In this document: positions 15,866 to 23,779 of the stretch, in pieces
Numbering within the stretch: the first letter of the stretch is position 1
Layout of the letters: every line of letters starts with the position of its first letter
Assembly: GCA_910574285.1 (NCBI GenBank)
Contig: CAJTAL010000003.1
Span: forward strand, 124,001-188,000
Direction: 5' to 3'
DNA from: Lachnospiraceae bacterium
GTDB taxonomy: Bacteria; Bacillota; Clostridia; Lachnospirales; Lachnospiraceae
DNA length: 64,000 bases
Notes under the pieces: model-generated
Told to the model about the DNA's origin: nothing
Database searches by the model: none
Seen by the model: the letters and a program-made list of their open reading frames with translations, nothing else
Made by a program: the position numbers and the translations under genes

Positions 15866-18268
15866 ATGGCTAAAAAATCAAGAAAAGAACGGAAGCAGGC
15901 CGCAGCGAAGCAAAACGCAGCGAAACAAAAGACGGCAAAAGAAGAATTGATAGAGGAGGCTGTCGTGGAAATTCAGGAGAATGTAGAAGAGCAGGCTGTG
16001 GAGAAAGCAGAGAAGCAGGAACAAGCCGAAGCAGAAGAAGCAGTTAGCAAGGCAGATCCAGCGGGCAAAGCAGCAGAAGAAGAGACAGCAAAAAAGATTG
16101 CAGAGGAGGAAGCCATGAGACAGGCAGAGGAAGAAGCAGAGAAGAGGGCAGCAGAAGAGGAAGCAGCGAAGAAGGCAGAAGAGGAAGCGGCAAAGAAAGC
16201 CGCAGAAGAAGCAGCAAAGAAAGCCGCAGAAGAAGAAGCAGCGAAGAAAGCCGCAGAAGAAGAAGCAGCGAAGAAAGCCGCAGAGGAAGCAGCAGCGAAA
16301 AAGGCAGCCGCAGAAGAAGCAGCGAAAAAGGCAGCAGAAGAGGAAGCAGCGAAGAAAGCCGCAGAGGAAGCAGCGAAGAAGGCTGCGGAAGAAGAAGCAG
16401 CGAAGAAAGCCGCAGAAGAAGAGGCAAAGAAAGCCGCTGCACGCAAGACGTATGAGAAGCGGTTTGCAAGGCACCTGGATGAATTGAAATGGTTATATAT
16501 GGAATTATATGGAAACGGTTCGATGTTTGCGGAGTTATGCGATAACCTTTATCGTTTCTATGAGGCGCGTAATGATGATCTGAAAGAGAGAGATATCAGA
16601 AGAGAGGAATATCCGGACTGGTATAAACAGAATGATATGCTGGGCATGATGTTCTATATCGATAATTTCGCAGGCAATATGAAGGGTGTCGAGTCGAAAC
16701 TGGATTATCTTGAGAAAAGTAATGTGAACTACATCCATCTGATGCCGTTCCTGGATACGGTGGAAGGACGTTCGGACGGCGGTTACGCGGTGGCGGACTT
16801 CCGGAAGGTGCAGGAAAAGCTCGGCACGATGGAAGATCTGGAGAGTCTTACAGCGGCGTGTCACAAGAAGGACATGAATGTCTGCATGGATTTCGTTATG
16901 AACCATACATCGGAAGATCACGAATGGGCGAAGAAAGCGCGGCAGGGAAATGGCGAGTATATGAGCCGTTATTTCTTCTTTGATAATTATTCGATCCCTG
17001 CAGAATATGAGAAAACAGTGCCGCAGGTATTTCCGACGACTGCGCCGGGTAACTTTACGTGGCTCGGAGACGCGGAGCATTTTGTAATGACTTCCTTCTA
17101 TCCATATCAGTGGGATCTGAATTACAAGAACCCGAGAGTCTTTAACGAAATGATGTATAATTTCCTGTTCCTGGCGAATAAGGGAATCGATATCATAAGA
17201 ATTGACGCGGTTCCTTATATATGGAAAGAATTGCATACACAGTGCAGGAATCTGCCGCAAGTTCATACGATCGTCCGTATGATGCGTATGATCAGTGAGA
17301 TCGTTTGTCCGAGCGTCCTGCTCCTTGGAGAGGTTGTTATGGAGCCGGAGAAGGTAGTTCCGTATTTTGGAACGGTAGAGAAGCCGGAATGTCATATGCT
17401 TTACAATGTAACGACGATGGCGACCACCTGGCATACAGTGGCGACAAGGGATATAGGGCTTCTAAGGCAGCAGTTGGATATCGTAAATTCCCTGCCGAAA
17501 GAATATGTATTCCTGAATTATCTGCGCTGTCATGATGATATCGGATGGGGGCTGGACTATGCGTCTCTGGAGAGGGAAGGAATCAGAGAGCGTCCGCATA
17601 AGCAATACCTGAACGATTATTTCCAGGGATATGTAGGAGAAAGCGTAAGCCGCGGAGAGCTGTATAATGCGGATCCTGTCAGCGGGGACGCAAGATTCTG
17701 CGGAACGACAGCGTCTATGTGCGGAATTGAGAAAGCAGGATTCGAGCAGGATGCCGAGGCAATGGAACGGGCGATTCGCAAAGATGTAATGCTCCATGCG
17801 TATATGTTCATGCAGTCCGGTATCCCGGTATTGTACAGCGGAGATGAGATCGGACAGGTGAACGATTATACTTATAAAGAAAATCCGAACAAAGCGGCGG
17901 ATTCCCGCTATATTCACCGAGGCGCGATGAATTGGGATCTGGCAGGGAATATCACCGATCCGGATACGGTGGAAGGCAAAGTCTTTGGAAAGCTATCCAG
18001 GTTAGAGCAGATACGTAAGTCAGAGAAGGTCTTTGTGTCCAATGCGGATACCTGGACGATTGATACCTGGGAAAGCGGTGTATTGTGTATCGGAAGATAC
18101 TATGAGGGAGAGAAGATAATCGGTCTGTTTAACTTCAGCGAATATGACAAGACGGCGTGGATCAACGAGACAGACGGAATGTATACGGATCTGATCTCCG
18201 GTGAGAAGATGGAAGCGCGCGGTGTGAATATTCCGGCGTTCGGATTCTATTATCTGAAGAAAGATTAA
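15866..18268 (+). CDS. Amylosucrase-like GH13 enzyme with long Ala/Glu/Lys repeat N terminus
   Basis: An 800-residue protein. Residues 1-192 are a highly charged, repeat-rich helix; residues about 195-800 form a GH13 subfamily-4-like enzyme. The N-terminal amylosucrase helix bundle (HLDELKWLYMELYG) is followed by a (beta/alpha)8 barrel with all key residues: nucleophile D447 in IRIDAVPYIWK, acid/base E489 in LLGEVVMEP, and transition-state D557 in CHDDIGW; DFVMNHTSEDH is region I. Amylosucrase splits sucrose and builds an alpha-1,4-glucan; a sucrose hydrolase or related activity cannot be excluded. There is no signal peptide, so it is cytoplasmic. GAGG precedes the ATG. A glycogen phosphorylase gene lies 5.5 kb downstream. 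Confidence 0.82.
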   Translation: MAKKSRKERKQAAAKQNAAKQKTAKEELIEEAVVEIQENVEEQAVEKAEKQEQAEAEEAVSKADPAGKAAEEETAKKIAEEEAMRQAEEEAEKRAAEEEAAKKAEEEAAKKAAEEAAKKAAEEEAAKKAAEEEAAKKAAEEAAAKKAAAEEAAKKAAEEEAAKKAAEEAAKKAAEEEAAKKAAEEEAKKAAARKTYEKRFARHLDELKWLYMELYGNGSMFAELCDNLYRFYEARNDDLKERDIRREEYPDWYKQNDMLGMMFYIDNFAGNMKGVESKLDYLEKSNVNYIHLMPFLDTVEGRSDGGYAVADFRKVQEKLGTMEDLESLTAACHKKDMNVCMDFVMNHTSEDHEWAKKARQGNGEYMSRYFFFDNYSIPAEYEKTVPQVFPTTAPGNFTWLGDAEHFVMTSFYPYQWDLNYKNPRVFNEMMYNFLFLANKGIDIIRIDAVPYIWKELHTQCRNLPQVHTIVRMMRMISEIVCPSVLLLGEVVMEPEKVVPYFGTVEKPECHMLYNVTTMATTWHTVATRDIGLLRQQLDIVNSLPKEYVFLNYLRCHDDIGWGLDYASLEREGIRERPHKQYLNDYFQGYVGESVSRGELYNADPVSGDARFCGTTASMCGIEKAGFEQDAEAMERAIRKDVMLHAYMFMQSGIPVLYSGDEIGQVNDYTYKENPNKAADSRYIHRGAMNWDLAGNITDPDTVEGKVFGKLSRLEQIRKSEKVFVSNADTWTIDTWESGVLCIGRYYEGEKIIGLFNFSEYDKTAWINETDGMYTDLISGEKMEARGVNIPAFGFYYLKKD
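16060..16440 (+). repeat. Degenerate minisatellite encoding EEAAKKAA-type helix
   Basis: About 380 bases of tandem GCAGAAGAAGCAGCGAAGAA-like units encode about 125 residues of AAKKAAEEE repeats (residues ~65-192). The protein pattern resembles the TolA rod or a single alpha helix. Because of the repeat, other reading frames are also open here (Ala/Ser-, Leu- and Phe/Cys-rich on the minus strand) but are artefacts. Confidence 0.9.
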
Positions 18269-18311
18269 TATAATGATAGAGATACATTGGAGAGTTTTGG
18301 AGGACTGATAG

Positions 18312-20060
18312 ATGAAGCGAGGAAAAAAAGTATTAACAGTATTTCTTGCGGTGCTTCTCTTGCTGAGTACGAGCATGCAGATATTAGCTGCTGATCCGGC
18401 CGGGGAAGGGACGGAACCGGCGCCGGAATCAGCGCCGGCCGAGAATGAGCAGCCTGAACTTACGGAAGAAGAGAGACTTCAGCAGGAATTGGATGCGGTA
18501 TATGCTATGCCGGTAGAATCCAATGCAATCGAAGGGTGGCCGCAGGGTCCCGGAACGTATGGAGAAGCAGCCATCGTTATGGAAGTGGAGACAGGAGCCA
18601 TCCTTTATGGAAAGAATATTGACGAACATTATTTTCCGGCGAGTATCACGAAGGTCTTAACGTCACTGATTGCCCTGGAGAACGGACAGCTATCAGATCC
18701 GGTACAATTCTCCAATGAGTGTGTCTCTTCCGTGAAGCCGGATGAAGCGTCCATCGGTATGAAAGAAGGGAATCAGATATCTCTGGAACAGGCGTTGTAC
18801 GCGACGCTTCTTGCCTCGGCGAACGAGGCGGCATATGCGGTGGGTGAAAGTGTCGGGAAGAATGCAGGGTATGATTATAGCTGGTTTATTCAGCAGATGA
18901 ACCAGCGCTGTCAGGAGTTAGGCGGCGCGAATTCGAATTTTGTGAATGCAAACGGAGTGCACGACCCGAACCACTATACCTGTGCCAGGGATATGGCGCT
19001 GATCAGCCGGGAGATGTTCAAGCATCCGGAATTCTTTACAATAGCCCAGACTCATGAATATACGATCCCGGCGTCTGAGACGACGGAGGAGCATATATTC
19101 CAGCAGCATGATAAGATGCTGGACCCCGGCGATGAGAATTATTATGAATATGTAATCGGGGGCAAGACGGGATATACATCGGACGCGTTGTCAACATTGA
19201 TCACCATGGCTGACAACGGCAGTATGCAGCTTGTGTGTGTAGTGCTCAAGACCCACGGACAGAATATTTATCCGGATACGAGGAATCTGTTAGAGTATGC
19301 GTTTTCTAATTTTGGCAAAGTTATGGCGGCGGATTATGAGTCGTCAGAGTATGTCGAATCAATCGGAAATACGCAGGCTGCGGATGAATCTGCGGGCACA
19401 GGTACGGAAGGAGAGACGGCCGCGCCGGAGGGAAGCCCGGAAGGAGAAGGCGCACCGGACGGAACTGTGCCAGAGGGAAGCCCGGAAGGAGAAGGCACGC
19501 CGGACGGAACAGCCGCGCCAGAGGGAAGTCCGGAAGGAGAAGGCACGCCGGACGGAACTGTGCCAGAGGGAAGCCCGGAAAGAGAAGGCACACCGGACGG
19601 AACTGTGCCTGAGGGCAGTACAGACGGAGCCGTTGAAGCGGACGCCGGCGCTATGGACACAGGAACGGAAGAAAACAGCAACGGTTACGTCATCCTCCCG
19701 AACGGAGTGGAATTTCAGGATCTTGATATGGAGATCATCCCGGACGGAGACACGGGCAACACGGGAACATTGGAATACCGTTTCAGCGGTAACCTGATGG
19801 GAAGTGTAAGAGCCGTGCTGAGTCCGTCTTACCTGGAGGAAGGAATCGTAAAGACGAGAAACGGCAAAGCAGATAAAGATTCCGACGGCCCCAAGATAAA
19901 GAATCCATTTAAGAAGCTGATAAAGAAGTGTAAGGCTCTGATTCAGAGTAAGACACCGATGGAGAAGAAGATTCTTTTATTAGAAGGCGTCATACTGCTT
20001 ATACTGATTATTATGTTCATAGTGCTGCTGAACAGGATGAAAAGGCATAGAAGAGATTAA
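18312..20060 (+). CDS. D-alanyl-D-alanine carboxypeptidase (peptidase S11, DacF/PBP5-like) with repeat stalk
   Basis: A 582-residue penicillin-binding protein that trims the terminal D-Ala of peptidoglycan stem peptides outside the membrane. A signal peptide (MKRGKKVLTVFLAVLLLLST...ILAA) leads to the S11 domain with S111-x-x-K114 (SITK), S169-A-N171 and K285-T-G. After the catalytic domain comes a stalk of about 60 residues of EGSPEGEGTPDGT repeats, a 90-residue segment, then a C-terminal membrane helix near residue 560 with a basic tail. Most family members use an amphipathic C-terminal helix, so the stalk plus true membrane anchor is unusual. The start at 18312 is preceded by TTTTGGAGGA. 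Confidence 0.9.
   Translation: MKRGKKVLTVFLAVLLLLSTSMQILAADPAGEGTEPAPESAPAENEQPELTEEERLQQELDAVYAMPVESNAIEGWPQGPGTYGEAAIVMEVETGAILYGKNIDEHYFPASITKVLTSLIALENGQLSDPVQFSNECVSSVKPDEASIGMKEGNQISLEQALYATLLASANEAAYAVGESVGKNAGYDYSWFIQQMNQRCQELGGANSNFVNANGVHDPNHYTCARDMALISREMFKHPEFFTIAQTHEYTIPASETTEEHIFQQHDKMLDPGDENYYEYVIGGKTGYTSDALSTLITMADNGSMQLVCVVLKTHGQNIYPDTRNLLEYAFSNFGKVMAADYESSEYVESIGNTQAADESAGTGTEGETAAPEGSPEGEGAPDGTVPEGSPEGEGTPDGTAAPEGSPEGEGTPDGTVPEGSPEREGTPDGTVPEGSTDGAVEADAGAMDTGTEENSNGYVILPNGVEFQDLDMEIIPDGDTGNTGTLEYRFSGNLMGSVRAVLSPSYLEEGIVKTRNGKADKDSDGPKIKNPFKKLIKKCKALIQSKTPMEKKILLLEGVILLILIIMFIVLLNRMKRHRRD
19428..19610 (+). repeat. Four 45-48-bp tandem repeats encoding the EGSPEGEGTPDGTVP stalk
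   Basis: Units of 45, 48, 45 and 45 bases begin with GAGGGAAGCCCGGAAGGAGA; the second unit carries an extra codon (TAAP instead of TVP) and the fourth a Gly-to-Arg change. Near identity suggests recent expansion and length variation between strains. Confidence 0.92.
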
Positions 20061-20090
20061 AACAGAAGAGAATAAAATGTACAAAAAAGA

Positions 20091-20120
20091 AAAAACCCCT
20101 TGACGATGCAAGGGGTTTTT
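20091..20120 (+). terminator. Intrinsic terminator after the carboxypeptidase gene
   Basis: AAAAACCCCTTG (20091-20102), loop ACGATG, CAAGGGGTTTTT (20109-20120). The stem is perfect with a T-run, 30 bases after the stop codon. Confidence 0.92.
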
Positions 20121-20137
20121 TACTATAATATAGAACA

Positions 20138-20409
20138 CACAAAAGGCAATGACGAAGACAGTAAGCCATACTTGAAAGGAACAGCGAGCCGGGGAGGGTG
20201 TAAGCCCGGTGCGAGTAGGATATGGACGAATATCACTTCCAAGCTGCGGTTGTCGAAAGATTCTTATAGATTAGACGAAGAGATATGAAGTAAGGTTAAG
20301 TAGATACTGACGGGAGTCCTCCGTTACAGGGAAAGCATATGATAGTATGTTTAGGTGGTTTACAAACGCAAGCGCAGCTTCCGTCCTATACATGGACGGG
20401 AGTTTTTTT
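20138..20409 (+). promoter_or_regulatory. Ile-specific T-box leader controlling ileS
   Basis: A tRNA-sensing leader. The specifier loop GGACGAATATCACTTCC (around 20223-20239) carries the isoleucine codon ATC. The T-box bulge TTAGGTGGTTTACAAACGC (20351-20369) holds UGGU to pair with the ACCA end of uncharged tRNA-Ile. The terminator is CTTCCGTCC (20378-20386) with GGACGGGAG (20394-20402) and a T-run. Uncharged tRNA-Ile should favour the antiterminator and raise ileS expression. The 20061-20546 gap is otherwise taken by the carboxypeptidase terminator and a palindromic stretch. Confidence 0.9.
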
Positions 20410-20546
20410 ATGATATAGGAAACTTCGTTCCATATCACAAAAACCCTCCGGGAGGATGCGCACTCGCGCGAAGCAGAAGTATGTCGCTAAGGCGGGTAAA
20501 CTAAAAGTTGCTTCTGAAGAGTTACGAAGAAGGAGGTAAGCATTAC

Positions 20547-23500
20547 ATGTACAAAAAAGTTTCGACAGATTTGAATTTTGTCGACAGAGAGAAAGAAGTA
20601 GAGAAGTTCTGGAAAGAGAATCAGATCTTCGAGAAGAGTATGAAAGACCGTGAGGGCAGCGATATCTATATGTTCTACGACGGTCCGCCGACAGCCAACG
20701 GGAAACCTCATATCGGACATGTGCTGACCCGTGTCATCAAGGACATGATCCCGCGTTACCGCACGATGAAAGGCTGCGAGGTGCCGAGAAAGGCAGGATG
20801 GGATACCCATGGTCTCCCTGTGGAGTTAGAGGTAGAACGGGCGCTGGGACTTGACGGCAAGGAACAGATCGAGGAATACGGGCTGGAGCCGTTCATCGAC
20901 AAATGTAAAGAGAGTGTATGGAAATATAAAGGGATGTGGGAGGATTTCTCCGGTACAGTCGGATTCTGGGCCGATATGGATAATCCCTACGTCACGTATC
21001 ACAATGATTTTATCGAGTCCGAGTGGTGGGCCCTTAAGAAGATCTGGGATAAGGGGCTGCTCTATAAAGGCTTTAAGATCGTTCCCTACTGCCCGCGCTG
21101 CGGAACTCCGCTTTCCGCACAGGAAGTGGCTCAGGGATATAAGGATGTAAAAGAACGTTCCGCCATCGTTCGATTCAAGGTGAAGGACGAGGACGCATAT
21201 TTCCTGGCATGGACGACGACGCCGTGGACGCTGCCGTCGAACCTTGGTCTCTGTATGAATCCAAGAGAATCCTACGCAAAGGTAAAATGCGTGGACGGAT
21301 ACACATATTATATGGCAGAGGCCCTTCTTGATACGGTGCTTGGACCGCTGGCAGAGGAAGGCAGGAAAGCGTACGAAGTGCTGGAGACTTATCTGGGAAA
21401 AGATCTGGAATATAAGGAATATGAGCCGCTGTACCAGTGCGCGGCGGACGGGATCGCGAATCAGCATAAGAAAGCATTCTATGTGACCTGCGACGATTAT
21501 GTAACATTGACAGACGGTACCGGAGTGGTTCATATCGCCCCTGCATTCGGTGAGGACGACGCGAAGGTATGCAGAAAATATGACATGCCTTTCGTACAAT
21601 TGGTGGATGAGAAGGGCAATATGGCGGAATCTACGCCGTTCGCAGGATTATTTGTCAAGAAAGCAGATCCCAAGGTGCTGGAAGACCTGGAAAAGAGGGG
21701 ACTTCTTTTTGACGCTCCGAATTTTGAGCACAGCTATCCTCACTGCTGGCGCTGTGATACTCCTCTGATCTATTATGCACGTGAATCATGGTTTATCAAG
21801 ATGACGGATGTGAAGGAAGACCTGATCGCCAATAACAATACCATCAACTGGATTCCTGAGAGTATCGGCAAAGGACGCTTCGGAGACTGGCTTGAGAACG
21901 TCCAGGACTGGGGAATCAGCAGGAACCGTTACTGGGGAACGCCGCTTAATATCTGGGAGTGCGAGTGCGGTCATCAGCATTCCGTCGGAAGCATAGCAGA
22001 ACTGAAAGAGATGTCGGATAACTGCCCGGATGATATCGAGCTGCATCGCCCGTATATCGACGAGGTGACCGTCAGGTGTCCGGTCTGCGGCAAAGAGATG
22101 CACCGTGTGCCGGAGGTGATCGACTGTTGGTTTGATTCCGGGGCGATGCCCTTTGCACAGCACCATTATCCGTTTGAGAATCAGGAGCTGTTCGAAAAGC
22201 AGTTCCCGGCAGACTTTATCTCCGAGGCTGTGGACCAGACCCGCGGATGGTTCTACTCACTGCTTGCCATCTCTACGCTGATCTTCAATAAAGCACCTTA
22301 TAAGAATGTTATCGTCCTCGGGCATGTGCAGGATGAGAAGGGGCAGAAGATGAGCAAGTCCAAGGGAAATGCGGTAGATCCTTTCGACGCCCTGGAGAAA
22401 TACGGCGCAGACGCGATCCGCTGGTATTTCTATGTGAACAGCGCGCCGTGGCTGCCGAATCGTTTTCACGGCAAGGCTGTTGTAGAAGGACAGCGCAAGT
22501 TCATGGGAACCCTGTGGAATACTTACGCGTTCTTCGTGCTGTATGCGAATATCGACGGATTCAACGCGAAGGAGTATACGTTAGAATACGATAAATTATC
22601 TGTCATGGATAAATGGCTCTTATCGAGGCTTAATACGGTGATCGGAGAGGTGGACGATAATCTGGCGAATTACAGGATTCCGGAGACAGCGAGAGCGCTG
22701 CAGGATTTTGTCGATGATATGAGCAACTGGTATGTGAGAAGAAGCCGCGAACGTTTCTGGGCAAAGGGAATGGAGCAGGATAAGATCAACGCGTATATGA
22801 CCCTGTATACCGCATTGACAGAGGTGAGCAAGGCGGCTGCGCCGATGATCCCCTTTATGACGGAGGATATCTACCAGAATCTGGTGCGCAGCATTGATAC
22901 CGAGGCGCCTGAGAGTATCCATCTGTGTGATTTCCCGGTTGTCAATGAGGGACATATCGACAAGGAGCTGGAGTCTTATATGGATCAGGTTCTAAAGCTG
23001 GTGGTTATGGGACGGGCGTGCAGGAATACCGCGAACATCAAGAACCGGCAGCCCATCGGGCAGATGTATGTAAAGGCTGACTTTGAACTTCCGAAGTTTT
23101 ATCAGGATATTGTGAAGGATGAATTAAACGTTAAAGTTATAACATTTACACAAGAAGTGCGTGATTTTACAAGCTATTCTTTTAAACCTCAACTAAAGAC
23201 AGTCGGGCCGAAGTATGGTAAAATGTTAAATGGTATCAGGGCTGCGCTTACATCCATAGACGGAAATGCCGCGATGGATGAGCTGAATGAGACAGAGGCT
23301 TTGAAGCTTGATATCGACGGACAGGAGGTTATATTGTCCCGTGATGATCTGCTGATCGAGAGCGCGCAGGCAGAGGGTTATGTATCCGAGAATGATAACG
23401 GTATCACGGTGGTGCTGGATACCAATCTTTCCGAAGAGCTTCTGGAAGAAGGTTTCGTTCGTGAGATCATCAGCAAGGTCCAGACCATGCGTAAGGAAGC

Positions 23501-23714
23501 CGGATTCGAAGTGACGGATAAGATCAAGATCACTTACGAGGGTACCGAAAAGGCAGAGACCGTATTTGCGGTAAATGCGGATACCATAGGAAACGAGACT
23601 CTTGCGCTTGACGTGAAGAAGACGGCGCCGGCCGGATATGTAAAAGAGTGGAAGATTAACGGTGAGAATGTAACACTGGGCGTAGAGCGTGTGCAGACAG
23701 CGTTCACAGAATAA
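20547..23714 (+). CDS. ileS: Isoleucyl-tRNA synthetase
   Basis: A 1055-residue class I synthetase that charges tRNA-Ile with isoleucine. HIGH is at residues 55-58 and KMSKS at 601-605; the editing domain (TDGTGVVHIAPAFGEDD) and the anticodon-binding domain follow. The sequence GWDTHGLPVELEVE and the overall length point to the eukaryote-like IleRS2 group rather than the E. coli-like one; members of that group are often less sensitive to mupirocin. I start at 20547, after AAGGAGGTAAGCATTAC, although the frame extends upstream to 20508. It is governed by the T-box leader. Confidence 0.97.
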   Translation: MYKKVSTDLNFVDREKEVEKFWKENQIFEKSMKDREGSDIYMFYDGPPTANGKPHIGHVLTRVIKDMIPRYRTMKGCEVPRKAGWDTHGLPVELEVERALGLDGKEQIEEYGLEPFIDKCKESVWKYKGMWEDFSGTVGFWADMDNPYVTYHNDFIESEWWALKKIWDKGLLYKGFKIVPYCPRCGTPLSAQEVAQGYKDVKERSAIVRFKVKDEDAYFLAWTTTPWTLPSNLGLCMNPRESYAKVKCVDGYTYYMAEALLDTVLGPLAEEGRKAYEVLETYLGKDLEYKEYEPLYQCAADGIANQHKKAFYVTCDDYVTLTDGTGVVHIAPAFGEDDAKVCRKYDMPFVQLVDEKGNMAESTPFAGLFVKKADPKVLEDLEKRGLLFDAPNFEHSYPHCWRCDTPLIYYARESWFIKMTDVKEDLIANNNTINWIPESIGKGRFGDWLENVQDWGISRNRYWGTPLNIWECECGHQHSVGSIAELKEMSDNCPDDIELHRPYIDEVTVRCPVCGKEMHRVPEVIDCWFDSGAMPFAQHHYPFENQELFEKQFPADFISEAVDQTRGWFYSLLAISTLIFNKAPYKNVIVLGHVQDEKGQKMSKSKGNAVDPFDALEKYGADAIRWYFYVNSAPWLPNRFHGKAVVEGQRKFMGTLWNTYAFFVLYANIDGFNAKEYTLEYDKLSVMDKWLLSRLNTVIGEVDDNLANYRIPETARALQDFVDDMSNWYVRRSRERFWAKGMEQDKINAYMTLYTALTEVSKAAAPMIPFMTEDIYQNLVRSIDTEAPESIHLCDFPVVNEGHIDKELESYMDQVLKLVVMGRACRNTANIKNRQPIGQMYVKADFELPKFYQDIVKDELNVKVITFTQEVRDFTSYSFKPQLKTVGPKYGKMLNGIRAALTSIDGNAAMDELNETEALKLDIDGQEVILSRDDLLIESAQAEGYVSENDNGITVVLDTNLSEELLEEGFVREIISKVQTMRKEAGFEVTDKIKITYEGTEKAETVFAVNADTIGNETLALDVKKTAPAGYVKEWKINGENVTLGVERVQTAFTE

Positions 23715-23779
23715 TTTTCAGGTAAATGTAGGAAAGAGGTAATTATATTTACAGGAAGAGGAAGAGAGAGGTAGATGGT

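Noticed and set aside
15878-16474. Long minus-strand frames rich in Phe/Cys, Ala/Ser or Leu opposite the amylosucrase N terminus
   Set aside because: They are by-products of the triplet repeat, have no ribosome sites and mirror a well-supported gene.
20100-20288. Small plus-strand frame across the T-box leader
   Set aside because: It runs through the terminator loop and the conserved T-box stem I, with no ribosome site.
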